A stretch of DNA of 64,000 nucleotides from Aquanectria penicillioides (lineage: Eukaryota; Ascomycota; Sordariomycetes; Hypocreales; Nectriaceae). The notes below the pieces were generated by a model. It did no database searches. It was given only the letters and a program-made list of their open reading frames with translations, and was not told the origin of the DNA. This document shows positions 35,001 through 45,893 of the stretch, piece by piece. The stretch lies in the NCBI GenBank assembly GCA_003415625.1, contig PYIU01000007.1:434001-498000 (forward strand). The letters are read 5' to 3'. Numbering within the stretch: position 1 is the first letter of the stretch; each line of letters begins with the position of its first letter. The translations under genes and the position numbers were made by a program.

Positions 35001-36740
35001 CGATGGGGCTCCTCAACGGACTTAGGCCTCGACGAAGCGGCTAGTCCAGTCTAGACGTCTCCCGTCAAAGGGTCATGAGGATCGATGGAAAAGAGAAGGA
35101 GAAAAAGAAATTTCATTGAGGCGAGCGGGAATGGCGGACAAATGCACCAGTCTGGTGGCCGTTCCGATTGTCTTGACTCGGCAGGAAAACGCCCGAGAGA
35201 CTGACAATGGCAGTTGAATTCTTTTTTTTTTTTTTGTTTTTCCCCAGGTCTCCCCTGTCTTGGGAGTTGGGACTCAATATTTCGCCTCGCCTCACTTCAT
35301 CCCCCGTCCGGAACCTACTTTGGACCTCATGTGACCCTCATAGATGGCCTCTGCGTTCAATCTCAACCCCAATCTCTCATCAATCTCTCTGCCTGTCTCC
35401 ATCATATCTGTTCTCTTCTTTCCCCTCTCTTTCGCTGGCAGCCCCTCATCTCGTTCTTCGGCCGCCCCTCCCGCCCCAACAGGCACTGCCGTCATCAGAG
35501 TCTTTTAGCGCGACATTAGAGCACGCGCCATTGTTTTAGCAAGTGAGGGACCTCCTCAAGGTGGCCATAGTGCCCGTGGACCCTCGTCCAGAGCAGATTC
35601 TGGATCGGCCTTCAGAGTTTTTTTAGTTTTTTTTTTCCTTCTCCTCCATTGCCGCCACCCAACCGCCAATCGTTATCGCGCCATTAGTACTAATGTATGT
35701 ACCGGTCGGCGTAACTACAGGCAACGATGACGATGACTGCAAACATTAGCACTTTACCGAGGCTGAAGCTAGTGCTCAGCTCTGGGTCATTATTCTGCTC
35801 ACGGCAATCTCAGCAATCACATAGTGACTCCTCTGGACGCTGCTGCCTTTGTAGCTGTGACATTTGTGAGTCAACCCACCACAGACGATCTCCCCATCAA
35901 GCAGTCAGACTGCACAGGCACTTCAGCCGATTGGCCCGAGTTAATTGCCATATCGCCGCCCACCCTCCAACTTCCATTCTCTGATGACTATTGACTGTTC
36001 ATGTCTGCCCACCAACCCAGTAGCCTTTCAGGTCGAGTCAATGCAAACTGCATGCTTCGAGGTTGAGCCTCGCTTGTACACGTGAGGCTCAGTGTTCCCT
36101 GGTCCGATTCCAAGGCAAAATGACGGAGACATGCAAGAAAGCGGCATCGCAGGGGGAGAAAAAAATCGGGACGAAATGAGATCAGCGCAAATAGGCGGTT
36201 TCCTTCCCAGCCAGGCCGCCTGTGGCTGCATTCTATCCGCTGAAAAACCTTACGATTGATCACACCAGTGACACCACTGCCAACCCGTGGTTCCAGCAGC
36301 AGGAGCTGGACTTGGGTTCCTTGCTCCTCGGTGCAGCCTGCAAATTACTCGCATGGATGATGGCTTCGGATGGGCTTCTGGACGCTCGCGCCTAATCGGG
36401 ACGAGCGGTACGTACCTGTCCGGTCCTAAAAGGCATGGTGCGCTCTCCCGCGCGCCAAAAGCGTCTAAAAGAAGTGGTCCCCTTATCTTATCGGCCCAAT
36501 CGCAGGTCGCAGGTTGCCCGGCCAGCGGCATGTATCACTTTGGGATCCGTAAACAGCAAAATGCAAATGAAATATGCAACCAACACCGTTAGTAACAACC
36601 AATGATCTATCCATGAACCTAGCTTGTTTCCATTTTTGCTACCTCACAACACCCACTTTTGCCTCTTTGACGTGAGCTTCACCTCGGTATCTCTTGTCGT
36701 CATCGTCGTCAAGCAATCTTCACCAGCCTCGCCATCCACC
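32089..36740. other. 4.65-kb gene-poor region
   Basis: The longest stretch without a recognisable gene. It contains purine/pyrimidine runs, short palindromic ACGTACATAC-type motifs (33820-33950, 34245-34260), a GGGCTTGAGCAT repeat (34410-34445), an A-rich segment (34469-34491) and a T tract (about 35222-35235). Open frames up to 306 codons (33910-34830, plus) are low complexity or lack motifs. The divergent promoters of the acidic nuclear protein and the kinesin lie at its two ends. A non-coding RNA cannot be excluded. Confidence 0.5.
34410..34445 (+). repeat. Short tandem repeat GGGCTTGAGCAT
   Basis: GGGCATGCATGGGCTTGAGC is followed by repeated GGGCTTGAGCAT units (about three). Non-coding. 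Confidence 0.6.
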
Positions 36741-39360
36741 ATGGACGCGTCGCGCAAGTCCTCTCACAACCTCTTCGAGGTCTACCTCCGCCTGCGACCA
36801 CCACCGCACGGCAACACCACCACTGACCGCATTCTGAATGTCGAAGACCCCGAGACCGAGACCGAGTCGCACCCTACGCACATCACCCTCAACCCGCCTA
36901 CTGACCGCCGGCGCGCAATCGAGAAGTTCGCCTTTACTCAGGTGTTCCAGGAGGGTGCCTCGCAGCTCGATGTTTTCCACAGCACGGAAATTGCCTCGCT
37001 CGTTGAGGGAGTTCTGGCACCTCAGACCGGCGATGGCACAGATGCTGTCGTGGCTACGTTGGGCGTTACTGGTTCAGGAAAGGTAAATACTTTCGAGTAT
37101 CATGACAAACAGAGGAACGTTCTGCTGATCAAAACCAGACTCACACCATTTTGGGCTCCAAGAGCCAGCGCGGCTTGACCCAGCTGGCCATGGACGTCGT
37201 CTTCCGATCCATTGGCGAAAACATGCTCGATTCCTACTCGCTCTACGCCGTCCAAGACTCTCTCCAGGCTTGCGACGCCTCGGAATCGCCCTTGACGCTC
37301 GCCTCTCATTTCTTTGATACATCGAGCGAGACCGCCGCGTCCCGGGCAGGCTCTCGCGCCGCCACACCAATGATTGTACGACCCCGACAAGCAACTCTTT
37401 CTTTTGTCAATTCCCCCAATGTCACACGTCAAGTGTCGAAGCTGCTAGGGATATTGCCTAGCACATTTCCACCAGAATCAGTGACAAGTCCGAAAAGTGT
37501 TCGGCTTGTTCCTGAAATCCATGAATCGCTTCGTTTCGAAGACCGATAGGATCGCGCTGTCGAACCTGAGCGAACGCCACTTGGAGATCTGAAGTGGTCA
37601 GCAAGTGCGATTAACTATCCTACTGCGCTCAAGCGAGCCAAGGAAAAGAATTTCATGTCCCTTACCGCTTCAACCCGCGTCAAGAACAATGCTAAAAATG
37701 ATACAAAGGGCGATCACAGTGTCATGTCTCCTCCGCGACGCCTACCTCAGCGCATGTCGGCGCTGCCTCAGTCCCCCGATGTCAGCAGCATCGAAGTTCC
37801 ATGCGATACGTCCGCCGATTACGTTGTCATTATCTCCATGTACGAGGTCCACAACGATCGAATCTACGACCTCCTCACCCCAGCCACCAAGTCCGGAGCC
37901 ACAAAGGAGCTTCGTCGTCGGCCGCTGTTGTTCAAGTCCACAGAGCTCTCGCCAGATCGCAAGGTTGTTGCTGGCCTGCGAAAGGTGGTCTGCAGCACTT
38001 ACAACGAGGCACTCATGGTGGTCGAGGCCGGACTTCAGGAGCGCAAAGTGACCGGCACCGGCAGCAACAGTGTCTCCAGCCGAAGTCACGGCTTCTTCTG
38101 CTTCGAGGTCAAGAAGCGAGCCCGCGGCGGGCGAAGCAGCTCATGGGAGGGCAACCGGCTTACCATTGTCGATCTGGCCGGCAGCGAGCGTGCGCGAGAG
38201 GCCAAAACTCAGGGTGCGACGCTTGCTGAGGCTGGAAAGATCAACGAGAGTCTGATGTATCTTGGCCAGTGTCTCCAGACTCAAAGCGAGGCCAGCACCT
38301 CTGGCAAGGTGAGAAATACTCCCAGATGCCAACATTCGCGCAACGTTGTACTAACATGACGCAGCCTAACCTCGTGCCATTCAGACAATGCAAGCTCACC
38401 GAGCTCCTCTTCTCCAACTCATTCCCCTCATCCTCCCCCTCCGCTCACCCTCACGCTCCCCGACGCAACCCTCAGCGCGGAGTGATGATTGTGACTGCTG
38501 ACCCTGTAGGCGACTTCAACGCTACCTCCCAGATCCTGCGATACAGCGCTCTGGCACGTGAGGTCACTGTACCACGTATTCCCTCCATCACAACCACCAT
38601 CCTCGCTCACCCCCCGGCGATGGCCAACAACCGCCCGCCCAGCCCAGTGCATCATCACACTCGTCCCTTCATGCCCCCTGGATCAGGTTCATATAGGAAC
38701 TACACCCCACCTATGAGCTCGGACGAGCGCGCAACCATGGAGATTGCAGCCTTGGAGATCGCCCGCCTTAGTGACGAGATCGATCAGCTGCGTTCCGAAG
38801 TCGATATCCAGACAGACGCGCGTGTATCTGCTGAGGCTCACCTCCTGACAATGGAGGATAAGATGCTGGACCTTGAGGCCGCTATCCGCGAGGACTGCGC
38901 CATTGAGTTTGAACAGCGTCTGGCTCTTGAGATGGCTCGTTGGAAGGCGTCGATGGCCCTCGAGCAGGAGCGCAACGACGAGCACTGGGACCGAAAGGTC
39001 GAGGTCCTTGAGCGAGGTCTCGCGCCGACTGACGACGATGTCGACTATGACAAGGAGAATGTTCTCATTGAGAACCTTGAAGACGAAGTCGAGCGCCTGC
39101 GCCGGGAAAATGGCATTCTGAAGCGCGAGCTCGCGTCTCGCAGCCCATCCAAGCGCCGTCCCCTGGAGGAGCGCGACGATTTCGCACCACAAGCCGGCAC
39201 AAAGGCCTCAGATGGCGTGTCGAACCTGGGCCGCAAGCTGGAGCGGATGCGAGTTAGCGGCGAGAGCACTCGCACAGCCAGCGGGGTCAGTTCAGGGAGC
39301 CCCAAGAAGATGCGCAAGCTAGGGGCCAAACGATGGGAGGAGCACGACAATCTCGAGTAG
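36741..39360 (+). CDS. Kinesin (N-terminal motor, possibly kinesin-6-like), with an in-frame TAG
   Basis: Kinesins move along microtubules using ATP. Exons 36741-37082, 37139-38308 and 38365-39360, with introns of 56 bp each, give 836 codons. The motor motifs are all present: P-loop GVTGSGKTHT (rebuilt across intron 1), switch I NSVSSRSHGF, switch II DLAGSERAR, then KINESLMYLGQCLQ and, across intron 2, VPFRQCKLTELLF. A long insertion rich in Ser and Pro between the P-loop and the core is unusual and recalls kinesin-6 members (S. pombe Klp9, MKLP group), so a role in the spindle midzone is possible. The C-terminal part (about residues 620-760) is a coiled coil (ALEIARLSDEIDQLRSEVDI). One TAG at 37547-37549 interrupts the otherwise continuous exon 2. 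A 69-nt phase-0 intron (GT 37481, AG 37549) would remove it in frame. Otherwise it is a nonsense mutation. Confidence 0.82.
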
Positions 39361-39867
39361 GACTTTTGATTTTCTTCAACTGCGGGTCTCTTGGGGCTCA
39401 TCCAATGGTGTTGTTTATGCATTTTTCTGTTTTCTAGATGATTTCTGGGACTCCCTCTCGGCGATAGACTTTTTGGGACAGGCAAGGGCGGGGTTTGGTT
39501 CTTTTTCTGTTATTATTGCGCGATTCTGTCAGGAAGGGCTTGGAGTATACCCATTCGTGAAATGTTTGTCGATATCTAGTTGTGGGTTTGTCCATAAATT
39601 CATTCTGTGCCGAAGATGAGATAATAGATGAGATGGAACATGATTGGGTGGTGATGGAGGTGTAGGGTATTTTTTTTTGTTGCGTTTCAGGGGGGTCAAA
39701 CTTGACCCTGCAGTAATGGATGGATATCTATGCTATGCCATATTCTGTGTGATTTCCGGCCGTTTTGCTTCTTTCTAACGTGATAATTATTATGATATAT
39801 TTGTGTGGTTCTAACCACAACGGCTTAAAGTTGACTTTTGCTCATTTCAACCTGCCCACCAAGCTCC
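39361..39867. other. Intergenic between convergent genes
   Basis: A 507-bp spacer of AT-rich 3'-UTR-like sequence between the convergent kinesin and MARVEL-type genes. No gene. Confidence 0.6.
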
Positions 39868-40900
39868 TTAACTGCCAGGGGTATAGTACTCCTTAATTCC
39901 GGGTTCAACGACGGGCTGTGTGCTCGACTGACCTCGGTCAGCCGCTTTTCCATCTCCTGTCTGCTGCTGCGGTGCAACACTCCTGTTTTGAAGGGGAATG
40001 TTTTGCTGCTGCTGCTGCTGCTGCTGCGGTGGCTGTTGTTGCATCATCATGACTTGGCCCTGAGGCGGATAGTGCTGCGGCATCGGCTGCCATCCCTGAG
40101 CGGCGTGTCCCCAGTACTGCGGCGCAACGACCACGACGCGGCGCCTGGCGGCATTGTACTTGTGAGTGTCGATGCATGCTCCGACGAAGAGGATGAAGTG
40201 GCTGACGAAAATCAAGCAGGTGATGATGGCGGCGACGAGGAAGCGGCCTCGTTTGTTGCCAAACTTGTCACCGCAGTCGACGTATTTGCGCTGCGAGGAG
40301 CTCCAGCATTCGCCGTCGTTGGCGTCGTAGACGGAGACGGCGACATAGGTGCATTGGGCGCCGCCCATGATGGAGGCAATCAGCCAGAGAATGAGCGACA
40401 TGGCGACGTGGGCACCCGGGTGGATGCCGGCCTGCTTGTTGCGGACGAACCAGGTGACAATCTCAGCCATGCCCCAGAACATGGCTCCAAAGTACTGTAG
40501 GAAGAAGAAGAAGAGTCAGTATCTTGACACAGTTCGCATCACGGGCGAGGTGTTAGAACATACGACAACAGTACAGATCTGAAAGGCATAGCCCGCGCCA
40601 GTGTTGGTGCCGACGGAGAAGCTGATACCAATGGCGATGATGGAGATGACGATGCAAAAGGCGTGAAGGGCGAGTTTGGTGTAGACCCAGGACTTGATGG
40701 CGTTGGCGACGTGTGGGGGTGTTTCTTGTTGCTGCTGCTGCTGCTGGAATTGTTGCTGGTACTGCTGGAGCTGTTGCTGGGTGTAGAACTGCGGTTGAGG
40801 CAAAGTGGCGGCGTATGGCTGAAAGGGTTGGCCGTAGGAGCGAGGGTTTTGCTGAAAGTAGGCGGGTTGAAACTGTCCCTGTTGTTGTTGGAATTCTCCT

Positions 40901-40932
<32 letters not shown>

Positions 40933-41019
40933 GGCGGGAGGTGGAGATCGAGTTGTGGGAGTTGTTGCCGCCGACACATCTGCGCCGGCTGCTGATCGAG
41001 ACGACTCTCCAACCGCCAT
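39868..41019 (-). CDS. MARVEL-like four-pass membrane protein with polyQ
   Basis: Two exons (40564-41019 and 39868-40494), split by a 69-bp intron, encode 360 residues. The N-terminus is Gln-rich (an 11-Gln run near residue 29, then clusters QQQLQQYQQQFQQQQQQQ). Four hydrophobic segments follow: LALHAFCIVISIIAIGIS, the second at the exon 2 start (FGAMFWGMAEIVTWFV), HVAMSLILWLIASIMGGAQ, and FLVAAIITCLIFVSHFILFV. The C-terminal tail is again Gln-rich (QQQPPQQQQQQQQ) and ends EYYTPGS. The layout, with paired Cys-containing loops (GECWSS, VDCGDK), fits fungal MARVEL-domain proteins of the plasma membrane. The polyQ tails are likely disordered. The frame is intact. Confidence 0.75.
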
Positions 41020-42778
41020 GGTTGGCGCTCGTCGAAAACGGGTCGTTTGCCGAGTGTTTCCACGCGGGGCGTTGACGTCGATTTGTCTTCCCGCGTATCG
41101 CCTTTTAGTCTCGTGCGCTCACGAGTTTAAACGGAGAATCGTGTGTGTGTTTTTGAAGAAGAAAAAAGGAAAAAAGAAAAAAACAACTGAGTGGGTGCTT
41201 CGCCGCGTCAAGTGAGCGGGAGTAGATCGGAGGTCAAGACAGGGCGAACAAAGCAAAACAAGAAAAAACGAGAGTCAAGAAGAGAAACAGGATCCCAGAA
41301 ACTACAAGTACGTTATCAACGAGGCGTGAACGAGGCGTGAATGACAAGTCCCTTTCAAGGCAGAAGAGAGAAAGATGGCAGCAGAAAGGGAAATTGGTGC
41401 TTTATGCCTGGAGCCGTGAACCACAAGTGTCACCCTCCCTTCCCCCCTCCACTACAAATCCTTCTGGTAGCCTAGTCGATTTCTGTAATTAAGCGATTCT
41501 TGCATGCATGCTCTGCCAGCGCTGCGCCTGGCAGGGAGGCAATTGATTGGGAGAAGGGGGCAAATCGCCTGTCGATAAAAAAAGGATCACAGCCCGAACG
41601 GTTTTTTTTCCTCTGCTAAGACAAAACGATGTTAGTCCCCCGCAGCGATTGGCCACAGCGAGCGGTAGGGGCGTTTGTGAACCCCTGTAGCGTCCCTCTC
41701 GTGTGGTTAGTGCCCCTTGAGTGCGCTGGGGCCCGCTGGGGCGACCCCAGTCCGGTGACTTCTGTTCCGGGAACGCACCGGGGTGTTGGGCGAGCCATAT
41801 TGGGTGGTGAGCGACCGCTGGTGGTGGGAGGTAGAAATAAAGTAAGGACATTTCGGCCCATTCGACAGCCTTGTGGATCAGGCCAGGTGATCATGGACAC
41901 GATGGGATGCGGTTCTACCTAGACGTCGCGATCTGCAAGCCATTTTCGCTCCGACTTCCTCGTGTCCCGCTTCATCACGGAGTTGGCTGGTGGTGCCTAA
42001 AGATGAAGCACACGAGGCTGAGTCCATTGGTGCTGCGATGTTGGTTCGAAAGCCACCAACGACAACAAGACCATCCGTATGTGTGATGGATGGCCAATGG
42101 TCGTGAACATGAAACATTCAAATGAACTCGTCCCATACAAGCCTCATTCGACTCACCCAGCATGGATCCTTGGCACCAAACTAGCCCAACAGACAACGAC
42201 AAGTCTCTTCTTCTTTTTTTTTTTTTTTTTCCCTTGGCCCTACCCTAACATGTCACTGTACTTACCGCCGTCCGGCCGACGAGAGAAATTTCATGGCGGC
42301 CGCCGCCTGTACCCAACGCCACAGTCATCTGGCTATAAAAGTCAATCTAGATCAACGACGGACTTGCGTTGGGAAATGAATTTGCTGTGCTTTTCCGGCA
42401 GTGATCATCGCCTCCCAGGCCCACCTGGGCTCGGAGGCGCCAGACTCGCCAGGCTAAGCGCTCCTTGTTCTGCATGCTCTGGCGAGGTTGAGAATGGCCA
42501 GGTTTCACACACGGCTTCTCCCCCTCGCTCTCTCTCGGCATCGCCCGAGCCAAACCCGATCGCCGCGTGTAGCCTAACCAAGTCCGGATTGTCGGACCTC
42601 CGAACAACGAACAACGGGGGGGCGATTCACAGTTCTAAAAACGGAGAGCTTCAACATGTGCTTTCGTCAAAGTGGGTATCAAATCCAGTTTGCCTAATGC
42701 CTATGGCAGATGATTCTATCCTCCACATCGCTTGCTTAGTCCCTCTTTTTGCTTCTTGGCCCTGGATGCCCTCGCCGT
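41020..42778. other. Intergenic region
   Basis: A 1.76-kb region between two minus-strand genes with an A-rich part (41155-41185) and a T17 run (42214-42230). Open frames of up to 248 codons have no motif. No gene recognised. Confidence 0.55.
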
Positions 42779-43497
42779 CTATTCCCGTTGCAACACCACC
42801 AGCAGACCCATCAAGCCCAACATGACCGTCTTGAGCCACGGGTGCTCCGAGAGCAAGATTGTTACGTAGCCAACGAAAGGCATGTATCCGACAACGCTTC
42901 CGATAATGTCCTTGCGGACCAAGTAGTCCTGCCCCTTGGCGTAAAGCTCCGTATCGTCGGAGTAGTTGTTGTCGCCCTTGGTTAGGAGCTTGGCCGTCGG
43001 TCTACAACGCCAAGAACCGTCCACATGTCAGCGCTCGTTCTTGTTCACCGGGCGGGCTTGCAACGTCAAAAACAGGAAGGGGGATTAATTAACTGACCCC
43101 TTGCCAAACTTCCGGACCACTCTGTGAACGATGGGGATGTCCTTGTCGCGGACCTCGTAGACCACCACCTCTCCGATATCTGTCTCGCGCATGATGTTGC
43201 GGTTCCATAGGAACAGAAGGTCGCCTCGCTGGAAGGCAGGCTCCATGGAGCCGGAGAGGACGACGACGATCGGGGACGGCGAGTCGGTGATGACAGAGAG
43301 ACCTTTCCACATCTGCAGGGCAAAGAAATGGCCACATTAGCTGCAAGTTCAAGCAAGCAAAGAGGAGGGGCGATAGGATGGGAATGGGGATGGGGGTTGG
43401 GAGCAGGCGGGCGCACCATGAAAGCGGTCGAGAGGATCAGCGCAAAGTTCATGAGCTGGGCGGCAGCTTGCCGAGGGTTCTGGAGGCTGGAAAGCAT
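42779..43497 (-). CDS. SEC11: Signal peptidase complex catalytic subunit SEC11
   Basis: SEC11 removes signal peptides in the ER membrane. Exons 43417-43497, 43098-43312 and 42779-43001, with introns of 104 and 96 bp, give 519 nt, or 172 residues, exactly the usual fungal length. It has an N-terminal membrane anchor ([20 protein letters not shown]). The catalytic Ser49 lies in [13 protein letters not shown], His90 in [11 protein letters not shown] and the Asp pair at 114-115 in [10 protein letters not shown]. The C-terminal hydrophobic segment ([20 protein letters not shown]) is present. All three catalytic residues are there and the frame is intact. Confidence 0.96.
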
Positions 43498-44096
43498 GGC
43501 GAATGCGGGCGGGTTGCGCGGGAGGCCGAATTAGATAGAGAGACGGCAAGCTCAAGCTTGGTGATGCTGAGACGCGGGCGCGAGCTGAGGCGCCATGAGA
43601 AATGGACATGGTGGCTCCGGGGAGCGCACGGGCCAGGCTGGAGGTTACTTGCGCTTGTGCTTGATGTGTTCAATTGAGGTAGTGGAGCACATGTGTGTGC
43701 ATATTCGTCTCAGGTGTCTAGGTGCGGCGGTGGCTTGACCCTGTGGCTGGTTGCAGTGTGGATGCCATCGCGAATCTATACTGGTTGCGTATATTGCAGG
43801 AAGAGATGAGCTACTATGAAAGCGGCATTAACTTTGGATTGAATACCACCGCTTGCGAGTATACGGAATGAAACTTCCGGTTTTTATGTTTGTATATCAT
43901 GCATTGAGTATTTAAACCCGACTGTCTCGTCCTAAAGGATTCATTGTTCAACACACTCACTCATTCTACTCTCCTTCATTCCCTTCCTTCCTTGAACAAA
44001 CCAACTTGACTTCATTGTCTAGTCCACTCCTTTGACTACACATTGTTTTCCCACTGTTTTTTTCTCTCCCTTTTTCACAAAAAATCTTCCGCCACC
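43498..44096. other. Divergent promoter region
   Basis: A 599-bp region between SEC11 (minus) and the small gene at 44097 (plus). The part before 44097 is CT-rich with TCATT and CTTCC runs. It should hold both promoters. No gene. Confidence 0.55.
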
Positions 44097-44435
44097 ATGA
44101 ATGAGACTGATAACAGTAACCGCTGCTACTGCCACGCCCTCAACCATGGTTCTCAGAGGTCATGGAGCCAGCAGGGCATCCTCGGACGCCTGAACAACTC
44201 GATCTGGCCAGCCAGCGCCCTTGAAGACGCAGAGCGCATCTCTCTGCTGTCATCCGTCGAGGACCTCACAACCGCTGCCGTATCCAAAGCCACCACTGTG
44301 AGTGCATCTGCAGTGATACTTATTAAACTGCTAGTGGAAATGCAAGAGCTAATCCTTCTCCTTGCTTATTAGGCCGCCCAAGCGGCACAAGCCGCCATTG
44401 GGAAAGCCCGAGGGAGAAAAGACAAGTTGGAGTGA
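44097..44435 (+). CDS. Small hypothetical protein (87 residues)
   Basis: Two exons (44097-44297, 44373-44435), split by a 75-bp GT-AG intron, give 264 nt, or 87 residues. The ATG sits in a strong context (CGCCACCATGAA), and I prefer it to the upstream in-frame ATG at 44043, which would add a Phe/Leu-rich leader. The protein starts MNETDNSNRCYCHALNHGSQ and ends AAQAAQAAIGKARGRKDKLE, an Ala-rich helix. I recognise no family. The gene layout (short leader, one intron, small soluble product) matches the CsbD-like gene about 540 bp downstream, which suggests a stress-induced role, but this is a guess. Confidence 0.7.
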
Positions 44436-44975
44436 TTCACCTCGCTGAAGAAATACCCGGGTCTGGCGATTCCCTGTGATTTTAGGATATGGTAGGATTG
44501 AGGATATCGCTTGTTGCAATTATTTTGTTCGTGCATGGGTCTCTCTGAACCCCCGGATTGAATCCGTTTTCATTTGGTTGGTCGGTTGTTAGTCTCAATT
44601 GAAGCTGCCTGAGCACATGCATGTGCTCCGGTGGCGTAATTACTGTGGCTTTGTGGCTTGTGATGATCGTCCTCCGCCCCCATTTGTAGACAAGAAATGC
44701 ACCTTGACAAGGCCAGGGACGGGGAGGGAGTGTGGAGGGCAGCCACAACTCTGTGATGTCATGGACGCAAGTTGAAAGGAAGATCGATGTCATCACTGCG
44801 ATGCTCTAGGAGGGCGACATGGAGTCTGTATTGGGTGCCGTCTTGAGTATAAAAGGGAACAGGGGATTAGAAAATTGCCAATCGTTTTTCATCATTCGCA
44901 AATACTAGAACCGGATTGAATCTGTTGGCATCGCTTCCATTGTCTTCGTGACTCACATCGCACAACATCACCACC
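44436..44975. other. Intergenic, likely promoter of the CsbD-like gene
   Basis: A 540-bp spacer with GAGTATAAAAGG, a TATA-like box, at about 44844-44855, roughly 125 bp before the CsbD-like start codon. No gene. Confidence 0.5.
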
Positions 44976-45361
44976 ATGACAGAGAATCACAGCAACCAAG
45001 AGCAACCTCACAGCCCCCAACAGCCGGGGCTAATAGGAAGCCACTACCAGTACGTCAAAGGCGCCGCGGAGGTAAGTTGCTCCTGAGTGATGTGTAAGCT
45101 CCAGGGTAGGCAATTGGGGCATCCTTAACCTGTACCTCTTTCTCACCTACCTAGGCCACGGTCGGCGTCCTGACCAATTCCCACGCGTGGAAGTCATCGG
45201 GCGAGCAAGACAAGGCGGCGGGACTGGCTGCGCTTGAGAGAGTTTCGGAGCAGCGAGACGCGAGCCAGGGCTACGGCAAGATCGAGGAGATAGCAGGCAA
45301 GGTCACAGGCTGCGAAGGAATGCGGCAAGAGGGAGCGGCCAGCAAATCGAAGGCAGACTAG
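44976..45361 (+). CDS. CsbD-like stress protein
   Basis: Exons 44976-45071 and 45155-45361, split by an 83-bp intron, give 303 nt, or 100 residues. The product is small, soluble and charged. YQYVKGAAEATVGVL (rebuilt across the intron), WKSSGEQDKAAGLAAL and YGKIEEIAGKVTGCEGMRQE are typical of fungal CsbD-like proteins. The bacterial members belong to the general stress regulon, and fungal ones are often highly expressed in conidia. A TATA-like box stands about 125 bp upstream. Frame intact. Confidence 0.8.
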
Positions 45362-45893
45362 GCATGGGCCTATGAGCCTGCCAAGATGCATACATGCAGT
45401 GTAAGATATTGTGGGAGATGAATTCATGAAGTAACCAACGTAATCTTTTCTGTCGTCTTGATGTGCTTCGTAAACCACTACATTAACAGCCCGCCGGAAT
45501 GAACATTCACCCCAACAACTCACCATATCCAGGTTTCTTTCAGTATTTTTCTTCAAGTACCTCTCACCAAGTTGCCCCTCTGACACCTGCCTCTCATAGG
45601 TAAACAGAACGCACCTTCTATTTTCACTCTGACATGCCCAAGAAGACAATACGTCCAACCTCCACTCCCAACCATCTGATATCTTGCTCTTCCTTCACCT
45701 GCATCGTCGTTCGCCTCCTCATCACGCATCACCTCCACTAGGATTCTCCGTCACCAGCTCAGCCCTGGCTCCTCAACTCCGGCCCGAGCATCTCCCGTTT
45801 CTCCCTTCGACAGCCGTTATCGTCTTCATTTGTTATTTTGCATCTTTGGTCGTTCTGCATTTGCTGCTTCGTTTGCCTCATCTATTCATCATA
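45362..45893. other. Intergenic
   Basis: A 532-bp spacer between two plus-strand genes. The part before 45894 is CT-rich with TCATC repeats, as in fungal leaders. The minus-strand frame of 154 codons (45658-45194) overlaps the CsbD exon and has no motif. Confidence 0.5.

Noticed and set aside
42079..42825. A 248-codon open frame overlapping the 3' end of SEC11.
   Set aside because: It contains a T17 run (poly-Phe) and overlaps the SEC11 coding sequence on the opposite strand; no motif.
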